Below are positions 15,712-23,823 of a DNA stretch of 24,495 nt, in pieces. Under the pieces are notes generated by a model. It had not been told where the DNA came from, searched no databases, and worked only from the letters and a program-made list of their open reading frames with translations. Source of the DNA: Gammaproteobacteria bacterium (GTDB lineage: Bacteria; Pseudomonadota; Gammaproteobacteria; GRL18); assembly GCA_027076245.1 (NCBI GenBank), contig JALTKC010000102.1, forward strand, positions 1 through 24,495, written 5' to 3'. The position numbers were made by a program, and so were the translations under genes. Positions within the stretch are counted from its first letter, which is position 1. Every line of letters starts with the position of its first letter.

Positions 15712-17133
15712 TTAAAGATTGTTTTTCTTTATTTTTCGCCAGAGCGAAACCCGATCAATGCCTAAAATAGCGGCAGCCCGGGTTCGGTTGCCACCGCATT
15801 TATCCAGTACCCATTTAATGTATTCAATTTCCTGTTCATCCAGAGTGGGCAGGCGGTTTTTATTAAAACGCATAACCGATAGCGAGTGTTCCGTTAAACC
15901 GGGCGGTAGCTGAGCCAGGGTAATGGTATTGCCGGTAGTCAGAACCACTGCCCGTTCAATCAGGTTTTCAAGTTCACGGATATTGCCAGGAAAGTGGTAT
16001 TGATTCAGAGCTTCGATGACCTCCGGTTCGAAATCATCAATATCCTTGTTCATTAAGCGGCTGTATTTTTTTAGAAAATAATAGGCCAGCAGAGCAATAT
16101 CTTCCGTTCTTTCAGTCAGTGGCGGAAGATGAATATGGATAATATTCAGACGGTAAAACAGGTCTTCTCTGAACTGCCCCTCAGATACGGCCTGCTCCAG
16201 ATCCCGGTTAGTGGCTGCCAGAAAACGAACATTAAGGGGAATATCTGGTTTGTCATCCGGGCCTTGCAGTGCTTTGTCCTGAATCGCTCTTAATAATTTC
16301 ACCTGTAGGCCTGGAGATAATCTGTCAATTTCATCAAGAAACAGAGTGCCGCCTGCTGCATCAGTAATCAGACCCTGTTTGCTGCCTTGATCAGCGTGAC
16401 CAAATAATTCGTCTGCCAGTACTTCATCCTGCAGGGCACTGCAGTTAACCACAATAAAGGGCTGATCGCTGCGCGGGCTGTTGACATGAATAAAACGGGC
16501 AGCCAGCTCCCTTCCGGTACCGTTTTCACCAGAAATAATGACGTTGCACTCAGAAGGTGCAATCTGTCTCATGGTATTAATCAGACCAAGCATATGAGGG
16601 TCCTGGGTAAGGAGCTGTACCCCCGGTGGTGCCTCTGAAATACGGGATTTAAGTCGTTTGTTTTCACGTTTAAGCCGAACCAGTTCCAGAGCATTTTTAA
16701 CAATTTCCCGAATATCATCCAGTTGATAGGGTTTAGATAAGTAATGATAAGCCCCCATTTTCATGGCTTTAACTACTGAATCATAGGAGCCGTGTCCGGT
16801 TAACAGGATCACCGGCAGATCCGGATCGGTTTCCAGGGCTTTTTTTAAAATCCCCATGCCATCCACTTTTTCCATTTTCAGATCGGTTATAACCACATCA
16901 AATGTCTGATCTTCCAGAGCTTTAAATCCACCGGTGCCTGTACTGCGAGTGGTGACTGTATAGCCCTCCCGGTTCAGTACATAACTGAGGTTTTTTATGG
17001 CAATGGGCTCATCATCAATAATCAGAACCGCGGCACGGGTTGTGGCTGTCGGATCGGGTGTTTTAAAATCTTCTGCAGTTTGTGTGGCCATTAATTTTGA
17101 GTTCCGCTGGTTATCCGTTATGGTTTTAGACAA
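15712..17133 (-). CDS. NtrC-family response regulator with degenerate AAA+ domain
   Basis: A 473-residue response regulator with three domains. The receiver is about 34-150, with acidic pocket D40-D41, phosphoacceptor D84 (VITDLKM), T112 and K134. The AAA+ domain is about 172-395, and a Fis-type helix-turn-helix is at 438-470 (GGNRTRAAAILGIDRVSLWRKI). Walker B (GGTLFLDEID) and the FREDLFYRLN arginine region are intact. Walker A reads GENGTGRE, with R208 replacing the lysine. The GAFTGA loop that contacts sigma-54 is absent and the segment shortened (FGHADQGSKQGLITDAAGG, 244-262). It is thus unlikely to open sigma-54 promoters and may act as an ordinary DNA-binding regulator, as known for GAFTGA-less relatives such as HupR or TyrR. 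The kinase gene is 37 bases upstream. ATG at 17091 is an alternative start (MATQTAEDF). Confidence 0.9.
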   Translation of the reverse strand: MSKTITDNQRNSKLMATQTAEDFKTPDPTATTRAAVLIIDDEPIAIKNLSYVLNREGYTVTTRSTGTGGFKALEDQTFDVVITDLKMEKVDGMGILKKALETDPDLPVILLTGHGSYDSVVKAMKMGAYHYLSKPYQLDDIREIVKNALELVRLKRENKRLKSRISEAPPGVQLLTQDPHMLGLINTMRQIAPSECNVIISGENGTGRELAARFIHVNSPRSDQPFIVVNCSALQDEVLADELFGHADQGSKQGLITDAAGGTLFLDEIDRLSPGLQVKLLRAIQDKALQGPDDKPDIPLNVRFLAATNRDLEQAVSEGQFREDLFYRLNIIHIHLPPLTERTEDIALLAYYFLKKYSRLMNKDIDDFEPEVIEALNQYHFPGNIRELENLIERAVVLTTGNTITLAQLPPGLTEHSLSVMRFNKNRLPTLDEQEIEYIKWVLDKCGGNRTRAAAILGIDRVSLWRKIKKNNL

Positions 17134-17170
17134 ATTGATAGGTTGATTTTATCGGTTTTGAATCCGTAAT

Positions 17171-18697
17171 TTAAGACGAAACCGGTTGTTTTATTGGGTT
17201 TATACAGGGCAGGCGGATTATAAATTCTGTGCCCTGTCCAGGTTGGCTGAGTACGGCAATTTCCCCGGCATGTTCACGTATAATTTCCTGGGCAATATAC
17301 AGGCCAATTCCCATGCCTCGACCTGGTGCCTTGGTGGTAAAAAAGGGATCAAATATATGTGCCATGTCCTCCCGGCTTATACCCTGACCTGTGTCTTTAA
17401 TGCTCAGGCTGGCACAGGCTGTTTTGCAGACAGGGTGTTTTTTAGTACCAGCTGATGCGTTATGATTATTTATACCTTCAGAGACTTCGCCTATAATATA
17501 GCTGCCTTCGGGTAATGGTGTTAGCGGTTCACGGCATACAGATGCCTGCAGACTGATCTGGTTATTATGATCCCCGGCATCAATGGCATTTTTCAAAAGA
17601 TTAATGAGCACCTGCTGAAAGCGCTGATAATCCACATTCAGGAGTAAATTATCCGGAATATCCAGGTTTATGGCCGGAAGTTGTTTTAAATCGTTATGCA
17701 GCAACAGCAGTGTACTGTCAATGAGTTCTTTTAGTGGAACCGGTTCAATATTAAAGTTTTTCGGCTGGCCGAAATTTTTCATGGCACTGACAATCTTATG
17801 GGCACGCATGGTTTCACTGTCAATCTGTTCCAGCCAGCTGGTCAGTAAGGTTTTGTCTGCGGTGTGCAGTTCTTCTTTAAGCAACTGACAGGAAGACAGA
17901 ATATTACCCAGGGGGTTATTCAGTTCATGAGCTACCCCGGAAGCCAGGATACCCAGGGAGGCCAGTTTTTCGGTTTGTAGCAGACGCTGCTTTCTCAGTT
18001 CCAGTTCATGGAGCATGCGGTTAAATGCTTTAGTAAAGGCAACCACTTCCTGTTCATTGCTTTTGACCTGTAAGTGTTCAAAATGTCCCTGAGCAATAGG
18101 TTCCAGATTGCTCTCCAGCTCTCTCAGCGGACGTACCACCTGGCGGCTTAAATGATAACCGATAAATACTGTGATCAGTGCCGTCATAAAAATAGCACCG
18201 GCCAGTGTCCAGCGGGTCGTGCTCAGTGAATGTATGAGCGAATGTCTTTCCTGAAAAGCCATCTGCTCAGACAGGATGGATAACTGGTGACCCAGTGGCC
18301 TGAGCCCTTGCGCCATAGTGGCGGAGCTGGTATTACGCCATTGTTTCTGGTAGCGGCTTACCAATTGCTGATAGTCGTTTAATAAATGCTGTAAATCACG
18401 GATATCGTCAGGCACGGCTAATTGCTGGAAGCTGTCCAGATTTTTATGCAAATTAGCAATGGCCGTATGAGTATAAGAGATAATATTATCCAGCTCTTTT
18501 TTATTATGATAGAGAATAAGGTTTTTTTCATGCCGGCGCATTTCCAGAATATCATCTTTAAAACTGCTGACTTCTACGCCTTCCCTGACCTGCTGCTGCA
18601 GATATAAAAGATTAAAGAAGGCAAACAGGCATAAAAAGATAATAAAAAGAGCCAGCAGATAAAAGGCCCGGGAAGTTTTGTGACGAATACTGTTCAT
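17171..18697 (-). CDS. Membrane sensor histidine kinase with HAMP domain
   Basis: The kinase partner of the downstream response regulator. Of its 508 residues, TM1 is about 11-31. A helical periplasmic sensor fills about 35-160 (with MRRHEKNLILYHNKKELD, as in four-helix-bundle sensors). TM2 is about 164-183 and HAMP about 183-235. The phosphoacceptor motif is GVAHELNNPLGNI with H257. The ATPase domain has the N box (LINLLKNAIDA, N370), the G1 box (DTGQGIS, D435), the F box (IFDPFFTTK) and the G2 box (GRGMGIGLYIA). Between N370 and D435 there are 65 residues, about 30 more than usual. They include an Asn/Ser-rich linker and three cysteines (C388, C424, C428). The architecture resembles NtrB/ZraS-type kinases. 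The stimulus is unknown. A cell-envelope signal is inferred from the cptA neighbour. Confidence 0.93.
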   Translation of the reverse strand: MNSIRHKTSRAFYLLALFIIFLCLFAFFNLLYLQQQVREGVEVSSFKDDILEMRRHEKNLILYHNKKELDNIISYTHTAIANLHKNLDSFQQLAVPDDIRDLQHLLNDYQQLVSRYQKQWRNTSSATMAQGLRPLGHQLSILSEQMAFQERHSLIHSLSTTRWTLAGAIFMTALITVFIGYHLSRQVVRPLRELESNLEPIAQGHFEHLQVKSNEQEVVAFTKAFNRMLHELELRKQRLLQTEKLASLGILASGVAHELNNPLGNILSSCQLLKEELHTADKTLLTSWLEQIDSETMRAHKIVSAMKNFGQPKNFNIEPVPLKELIDSTLLLLHNDLKQLPAINLDIPDNLLLNVDYQRFQQVLINLLKNAIDAGDHNNQISLQASVCREPLTPLPEGSYIIGEVSEGINNHNASAGTKKHPVCKTACASLSIKDTGQGISREDMAHIFDPFFTTKAPGRGMGIGLYIAQEIIREHAGEIAVLSQPGQGTEFIIRLPCINPIKQPVSS

Positions 18698-18733
18698 CAG
18701 GGTGTGCAGGATCCATAAGAAAATGCCTTAAAT

Positions 18734-18750
18734 TGTTGCATACTGACACT
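18734..18750. promoter_or_regulatory. Operator candidate, copy 1 of a 17-base dyad
   Basis: TGTTGCATACTGACACT follows the pattern TGTnnCATnMTGnnACW and lies 37 bases upstream of the kinase start codon. It matches 13 of 17 positions of the second copy (read on the other strand), including an identical TGTTGCATA half. It is a candidate binding site for the Fis-domain response regulator encoded next to it. Confidence 0.45.
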
Positions 18751-18816
18751 GACATCGCAAATGAGTGTGCAGCCATTTATTGATGTGCGCTGGCGGCACA
18801 AACTACCCAACTCTGA

Positions 18817-18833
18817 TGTAACATTATGCAACA
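18817..18833. promoter_or_regulatory. Operator candidate, copy 2 of a 17-base dyad
   Basis: TGTAACATTATGCAACA is a dyad, with TGT/ACA and CAT/ATG arms exact about a central T. It lies 120 bases upstream of the kinase ATG and 128 bases upstream of the nhaD start at 18961. Its right half, TATGCAACA, is the exact reverse complement of the left half of copy 1, 82 bases away. Confidence 0.5.
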
Positions 18834-18960
18834 GTTGTTTTTTCGGGAGAGTGTTTTTTAAGTTGTTGATATTAAAATGAATTGTTAGAAGGGGCTGGGT
18901 TTTGGGGGCAGTTTTGTTTTTCCTGGAACGGTATTTTATGGTATTATTTAGGGTTAATTA

Positions 18961-20457
18961 ATGAAATTTTTGGGCTTTATTCTTTTAACTCTAAACGATG
19001 TATTCATAATGACTAAACTAAAACCGTTCAAACGGCCTCTTATTCTGGCCATACTATTGCTTCCCCTGTCCTTAATTATGGCCACTGGTGCCCTCGCTGC
19101 TCAGGCCGCTGGTGCCTCACATGAACCTCTGGATTTAACCAGCAGTACAGTGGGCTATGTGTCACTGATTTTATTTATGATTGCCTACCTGTTTGTTATG
19201 GCAGAAGAATACACCCATTTACGTAAATCCAAACCAGTTATTTTTACGGCCGGTGTTATCTGGGCCATGATTGGCTGGGTGTATATGAATCACGGCATGT
19301 CTGAACTGGCAGAACACGCGGTACGCCATAACCTGCTGGAATATGCTGAACTGATGTTGTTCCTGCTGGTGGCCATGACCTATATTAACGGCATGGAAGA
19401 GCGACGGGTCTTTGATGCCCTGCGTTCCTGGTTAATTCGTAAAGGCTTTTCTTTCCGTCAGTTATTCTGGATGACCGGCACACTGGCCTTCTTTATTTCG
19501 CCGATAGCGGATAATCTGACCACAGCCTTGTTAATGTGTGCGGTGGTACTGGCTGTGGGTGGTAGCAATACCCGTTTTGTGACTCTGGCCTGCATCAATA
19601 TTGTTGTCGGTGCCAATGCAGGAGGTGCTTTCAGTCCATTTGGGGATATTACTACGTTGATGGTCTGGCAAAAAGGCATGGTTGATTTCTGGGGCTTTTT
19701 TGCACTGTTTCTGCCTTCGGTGGTTAATTTCGTGGTGCCTGCAGCGATCATGCATTTTGCGATTCCTAATGAAATGCCGGCTGCTTCTGATGAGGTGGTC
19801 TCAATGAAACGCGGTGCCAAACGCATTATTGCTCTGTTTCTGCTTACCATTGCTACAGCCGTCAGTTTCCATAACTTCCTGGGGCTGCCGCCGGTGGTAG
19901 GTATGTTAACCGGTTTAAGTTATCTGCAGTTTCTCGGGTTTTATCTTAAAAAGACCAAGCATAAATGTGCTGAAGTTAATGGTAACGACAAGGAGACAGT
20001 CGGTGAAATTGTGGCCTTTGATGTCTTTAAACCGGTAGCCAAAGCGGAATGGGATACCCTGTTTTTCTTCTATGGGGTGGTGTTATGTGTCGGCGGACTG
20101 GGCTTTTTAGGTTATCTGAGCATGGTGTCTGAATTAATGTACACTCAGTGGGGAGCGACTTTTGCCAATATTGCCGTGGGTGTCCTTTCTGCGATAGTGG
20201 ATAATATTCCGGTCATGTTTGCGGTTCTGACCATGAATCCGGAAATGTCTCAGGGGCAGTGGCTGCTGGTCACTTTAACTGCCGGTGTGGGTGGTTCTTT
20301 ATTGTCTATTGGTTCGGCTGCCGGTGTGGCTCTGATGGGACAGGCCCGGGGAAAATATACTTTCTTTGGCCATTTAAAATGGGCACCGGCCATTGCAGCC
20401 GGTTATGCCGCCAGTATTGGGGCTCATATGTGGGTTAACAGTGCTTTGTTTAACTGA
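18961..20457 (+). CDS. nhaD: NhaD-type sodium/proton antiporter
   Basis: An inner-membrane Na+(Li+)/H+ antiporter of the NhaD group (ion transporter superfamily), used for sodium and pH homeostasis in halophilic and marine bacteria. The two halves carry the paired core motifs SPIADNLTTAL (D184, N185) and SAIVDNIPVMFA, with GGAFSPFGDITTLMVW between. The C-terminal GGSLLSIGSAAGVALMG also fits. As given the protein has 498 residues and starts with AGGG about 7 bases upstream. A start at 19009 would give a cleaner signal-like N terminus (MTKLKPFKRPLILAILLLPL) but has no Shine-Dalgarno, so the start is uncertain. The gene diverges from the kinase operon across 263 bases that contain two copies of a putative operator. 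Shared control is possible but unproven. Confidence 0.93.
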   Translation: MKFLGFILLTLNDVFIMTKLKPFKRPLILAILLLPLSLIMATGALAAQAAGASHEPLDLTSSTVGYVSLILFMIAYLFVMAEEYTHLRKSKPVIFTAGVIWAMIGWVYMNHGMSELAEHAVRHNLLEYAELMLFLLVAMTYINGMEERRVFDALRSWLIRKGFSFRQLFWMTGTLAFFISPIADNLTTALLMCAVVLAVGGSNTRFVTLACINIVVGANAGGAFSPFGDITTLMVWQKGMVDFWGFFALFLPSVVNFVVPAAIMHFAIPNEMPAASDEVVSMKRGAKRIIALFLLTIATAVSFHNFLGLPPVVGMLTGLSYLQFLGFYLKKTKHKCAEVNGNDKETVGEIVAFDVFKPVAKAEWDTLFFFYGVVLCVGGLGFLGYLSMVSELMYTQWGATFANIAVGVLSAIVDNIPVMFAVLTMNPEMSQGQWLLVTLTAGVGGSLLSIGSAAGVALMGQARGKYTFFGHLKWAPAIAAGYAASIGAHMWVNSALFN

Positions 20458-20478
20458 TAAGATATCCAGTTGTTAGTT

Positions 20479-20640
20479 AGTGTCCATCTGTTTAATAAGC
20501 ATGTTTACAAAAAGAGCAATTTCCTGGGAGCGTGGGCATCCTGCCCACGTCAATAAGCCGATTCGTGCGTTATTTCTGATGCGGGCAAGATGTCCGCACT
20601 CCCAGGTTTAAGATACTTGATAAATAAACGGATGGACACT
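20479..20640. mobile_element. MITE-like element with terminal inverted repeats and REP-like hairpins
   Basis: A 162-base non-coding element. Left end AGTGTCCATCTGTTTAAT (20479-20496) and the reverse complement of the right end, AGTGTCCATCCGTTTATT, agree at 16 of 18 positions. Inside, CCTGGGAG (20523-20530) and CTCCCAGG (20599-20606) are exact complements. They enclose two hairpins: CGTGGGCA/TGCCCACG (20531-20549) and GCGGGCA/TGTCCGC (20581-20597). The whole can fold as a clover-leaf. The inner sequence resembles the common gammaproteobacterial repeat with GCGGGCA and CTCCCAGG. No transposase ORF fits and no clear target-site duplication is seen, so mobilisation in trans is inferred. Confidence 0.75.
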
Positions 20641-20686
20641 GGTTATAAATTTTTGATAACCCCATATTAGAGCGGCTATATCTGAA

Positions 20687-22948
20687 ATGTCAGACACTTT
20701 TTTTCAGGAAGACGGTGTTGAATCACTGCCTATAAAAACCTTTACTGAACAGGCGTACCTGGATTATTCCATGTACGTTATTCTGGACCGGGCACTGCCG
20801 CATATAGCAGACGGCCTTAAGCCGGTACAACGGCGTATTATTTATGCCATGTCCGAACTGGGACTTAAAGCCGCCGCCAAATATAAAAAATCGGCCCGAA
20901 CAGTGGGTGATGTGCTGGGTAAATACCACCCTCATGGCGACAGTGCCTGTTATGAAGCCATGGTATTAATGGCTCAACCATTTACCTATCGTTATCCGCT
21001 GGTGGACGGGCAGGGCAACTGGGGCTCCATGGATGATCCCAAGTCCTTTGCCGCCATGCGTTATACCGAGTCCAGACTGTCGCTGTTTTCAGAAGTACTG
21101 CTGGATGAACTGGGGCAGGGGACGGTTGACTGGGAGCCTAACTTTGACGGCACCATGGATGAACCGCGCCTGCTGCCGGCTCAGGTGCCGCATATCCTGT
21201 TAAACGGTACTACAGGTATTGCCGTGGGTATGGCGACCGATATTCCCTCGCACAATCTCAATGAAGTCATCAATGCCTGTATTTTATTGCTGGAATCCCC
21301 GAAGGCCACTCTGGAAGAGATTTGTGAACATATTCAGGGGCCCGATTACCCGACTGAAGCAGAAATTATTTCCTCCAGAGCCGATATTCTCAAAATGTAT
21401 CAGACCGGTCATGGTTCAGTGCGTATGCGGGCCAGCTATGAAACTGAAGGCTCTGATATCGTGATTACGGCTTTGCCGCACCAGACCTCCGGCGGCAAAA
21501 TACTGGAGCAGATTGCTGCCCAGATGCAGGCTAAAAAGCTGCCCATGGTATCAGATTTACGGGATGAATCGGATCATGAAAGTCCCACCCGACTGGTGAT
21601 TGTACCCCGTTCCAACCGGGTAGATACTGAGCAGCTTATGCAGCACCTGTTTGCAACAACGGATCTGGAACGCACCTATCGGGTCAATATGAATATGATT
21701 GGTCTGGATGGCCGGCCCCAGGTTAAGGATTTAAAAACCATTCTGGAGCAATGGCTGGCTTACCGTTTTGAAACGGTGCGCAGACGACTGCAGTACCGTC
21801 TGGACAAGGTCAATGAACGCCTGCATTTACTGGACGGTTTTTTAATTGCCTTTTTAAATATTGATGAAGTGATCCATATTATCCGCACCGAGGACAAGCC
21901 CAAACCGGTACTGATGGAACGTTTCGGTTTAAGCGACATTCAGGCCGAAGCGGTTCTGAATCTGAAACTGCGTAATCTCGCCAAACTGGAAGAAATGAAA
22001 ATCCGGGCCGAGCAGGAAGAACTGCAGAAGGAAAGAGACTGGCTGAACAAAACCCTGGGTTCTCGCCAGAGAATGAAAACGCTGATTAAAAAAGAACTTA
22101 AGGAAGCGGCTAAAAAACACGGTGATGAACGACGTTCACCGCTGGTCACCCGGGAAGTGGCCAAAGCTATGGAAGAAACCGATTTAATTGGTGCCGATCC
22201 CATTACTGTTATCCTCTCAAAAAGAGGCTGGATCCGTGCCGCCAAGGGACATGAGGTGGATCCCCTGGCCTTAAACTATAAAGCCGGTGATGGCTACCGG
22301 GACAGTGCCCAGGGTAAAACCAATCAGCAGGTGGCTATTCTGGACAGTAGCGGACGTAGTTACGCCCTGCCGGGCCACACTCTGCCGTCTGCCCGGGGCC
22401 AGGGTGAGCCTCTGACCGGACGCCTGTCACCGCCCTCAGGCAATGTTGAGTTTATCTCGGTATTAATGAATGCCAATGAGGAACAGATGTATCTGTTCAG
22501 TACCGATGCCGGCTATGGCTTTGTCGGCAAACTAAAAGATATGTTCAGCAAAAACAAAAAAGGTAAAGCCCTGATAAAGGTACCAACAGGCGCTCAGGTA
22601 CTACCGCCGGTACCAGTAACAAACCTGGAAACAGACCGGGTAGTAGCCGTCTCCAATGAAGGCCGCCTGCTGATCCATCAGTTATCTGAACTGCCGTTAC
22701 TGGCCAAGGGCAAAGGCGTCAAAATCATTTCCATCCCGCCCTCCAGGGTGGCCGAACGGGAAGAGTTTGTAAGCTTTATTCTGATTTTACCGGAAGGGGA
22801 AAAACTGACCATCCATTCCGGCAAACGCCACCTGACCCTGAAATTGTCTGATCTGGAACACTATATCCATGAACGCGGCCGCCGGGGTAATAAACTACCC
22901 AGAGGGTTGCAGAAAGTCGATACCATTTATGTGGGCGAAAAAAGATAA
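20687..22948 (+). CDS. parC: DNA topoisomerase IV subunit A
   Basis: The 753-residue cutting and rejoining subunit of topoisomerase IV, which decatenates daughter chromosomes with ParE (not in this window). The sequence KTFTEQAYLDYSMYVILDRALPHIADGLKPVQRR at the N terminus is typical. The catalytic tyrosine is Y126 in FAAMRYTESR. The quinolone-determining region reads HPHGDSACYEAM with S86 and E90, the usual sensitive-type residues (E. coli S80 and E84). The C-terminal beta-propeller domain is relatively short, and lacks the GyrA-box, which separates it from GyrA. The upstream gap to nhaD is filled by the MITE-like element, whose right end is 46 bases before the ATG and may have displaced the original promoter. 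No strong Shine-Dalgarno is seen. Confidence 0.97.
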   Translation: MSDTFFQEDGVESLPIKTFTEQAYLDYSMYVILDRALPHIADGLKPVQRRIIYAMSELGLKAAAKYKKSARTVGDVLGKYHPHGDSACYEAMVLMAQPFTYRYPLVDGQGNWGSMDDPKSFAAMRYTESRLSLFSEVLLDELGQGTVDWEPNFDGTMDEPRLLPAQVPHILLNGTTGIAVGMATDIPSHNLNEVINACILLLESPKATLEEICEHIQGPDYPTEAEIISSRADILKMYQTGHGSVRMRASYETEGSDIVITALPHQTSGGKILEQIAAQMQAKKLPMVSDLRDESDHESPTRLVIVPRSNRVDTEQLMQHLFATTDLERTYRVNMNMIGLDGRPQVKDLKTILEQWLAYRFETVRRRLQYRLDKVNERLHLLDGFLIAFLNIDEVIHIIRTEDKPKPVLMERFGLSDIQAEAVLNLKLRNLAKLEEMKIRAEQEELQKERDWLNKTLGSRQRMKTLIKKELKEAAKKHGDERRSPLVTREVAKAMEETDLIGADPITVILSKRGWIRAAKGHEVDPLALNYKAGDGYRDSAQGKTNQQVAILDSSGRSYALPGHTLPSARGQGEPLTGRLSPPSGNVEFISVLMNANEEQMYLFSTDAGYGFVGKLKDMFSKNKKGKALIKVPTGAQVLPPVPVTNLETDRVVAVSNEGRLLIHQLSELPLLAKGKGVKIISIPPSRVAEREEFVSFILILPEGEKLTIHSGKRHLTLKLSDLEHYIHERGRRGNKLPRGLQKVDTIYVGEKR

Positions 22949-23093
22949 TTTTTCCAGGAATATTCGGATCAGCAGTGGCTTTACTGTGTCTTTCGCAGTA
23001 GGTTCAACTGATTTATTTAGGTTTAAATGTGTGTCAAATCGGTGCCTTAGTCAAGGTTAAGGGGTATATGTGTAAAAGTTAGTGAAGGGGAGG

Positions 23094-23131
23094 AATCCCA
23101 GCAAATTTGTAAGTAACGATTTGTTAGGATT
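23094..23131. terminator. Possible weak terminator between parC and rnt
   Basis: AATCCCAGCAAAT (23094-23106) and ATTTGTTAGGATT (23119-23131) form an inverted repeat with 11 of 13 pairs and a 12-base loop. It overlaps the last bases of the rnt stop codon and lies between convergent genes. There is no U-tract on either side, so termination is uncertain. Confidence 0.35.
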
Positions 23132-23777
23132 ATGACTGTTCCAGTTTTTCCAGATGATGCCAGCGGTTGATAATACGGCAGAACAGTTCGGCAGTCTGTT
23201 CAGTGTCGTATTTAGCTGAGTGGGCATCCTCATCACTCCATTGCAGACCGGCGGCCTGTGCGGCTCGGGAGAGTACGGTCTGACCATAGGCCAGGCCGCC
23301 CAGGGTAGCGGTATCAAAGGTGCTGAACTTGTGAAAAGGATTGCGCTTGATATTATTGCGTTCTACTGCCGCGGTCAGGAAGTTTAAATCAAAGGTGGGG
23401 TTGTGACCTACCAGTATGGCGCGGCTGCAGCCGGTTTGTTTAATTTCCCTGCGTATGGGCTGAAATATTTCTCTTAATGCGTCAGCCTCTGGTTTGTTCA
23501 TTCTAAAGGGATTGTATGGATTAATACCAGTGAACTTCAGGGCAGATTCGTCCAGATTAGCGCCGGGAAATGGCTCGATATTGCAGGCATAAGTTTCATG
23601 GCAGTATAAATCGCCCTGTTCATCCATACGCAGAATGGTAGCGGCTACTTCCAGAAGAGCATCGGTTTTGGGATTAAAGCCGGCGGTTTCTACATCCACT
23701 ACTACTGGTAAAAATCCCCGGAAACGGGTGACAATGCCGGTGGTGGGTTTTTCTTTTTTGGGGGTATTCTTGCTCAT
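23130..23777 (-). CDS. rnt: Ribonuclease T
   Basis: A 215-residue DEDDh 3'-5' exoribonuclease that trims the 3' ends of tRNA and 5S/23S rRNA. The catalytic residues are D28 and E30 (VVVDVETAGF), D130 (LVGHNPTFDLNFL), H186 and D191 (DEDAHSAKYDTEQTA). FKV-like nucleic-acid-binding blocks (ALKFTGINPYNPFR) also match RNase T and separate it from the DnaQ proofreading subunit. It follows pyrC by 46 bases on the same strand, an arrangement also seen in Pseudomonas. The Shine-Dalgarno is weak. It converges on parC. Confidence 0.95.
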   Translation of the reverse strand: MSKNTPKKEKPTTGIVTRFRGFLPVVVDVETAGFNPKTDALLEVAATILRMDEQGDLYCHETYACNIEPFPGANLDESALKFTGINPYNPFRMNKPEADALREIFQPIRREIKQTGCSRAILVGHNPTFDLNFLTAAVERNNIKRNPFHKFSTFDTATLGGLAYGQTVLSRAAQAAGLQWSDEDAHSAKYDTEQTAELFCRIINRWHHLEKLEQS

Positions 23778-23823
23778 CGGGCTGGTTTTGTGGTTCCTGG
23801 TAATTGAATATCTGTGTTATGGA

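Noticed and set aside
18785..18810. Sigma-54 (-24/-12) promoter near GCTGGCGGCACAAAC
   Set aside because: The GG-N10-GC spacing is not satisfied and the regulator encoded alongside lacks GAFTGA.
20936..20962. Quinolone-resistance substitution in ParC
   Set aside because: The region reads HPHGDSACYE with S86 and E90 as in sensitive-type enzymes.
22949..23129. tRNA or small RNA gene between parC and rnt
   Set aside because: No T-loop or clover-leaf was found; only the weak inverted repeat at 23094-23131 is visible.
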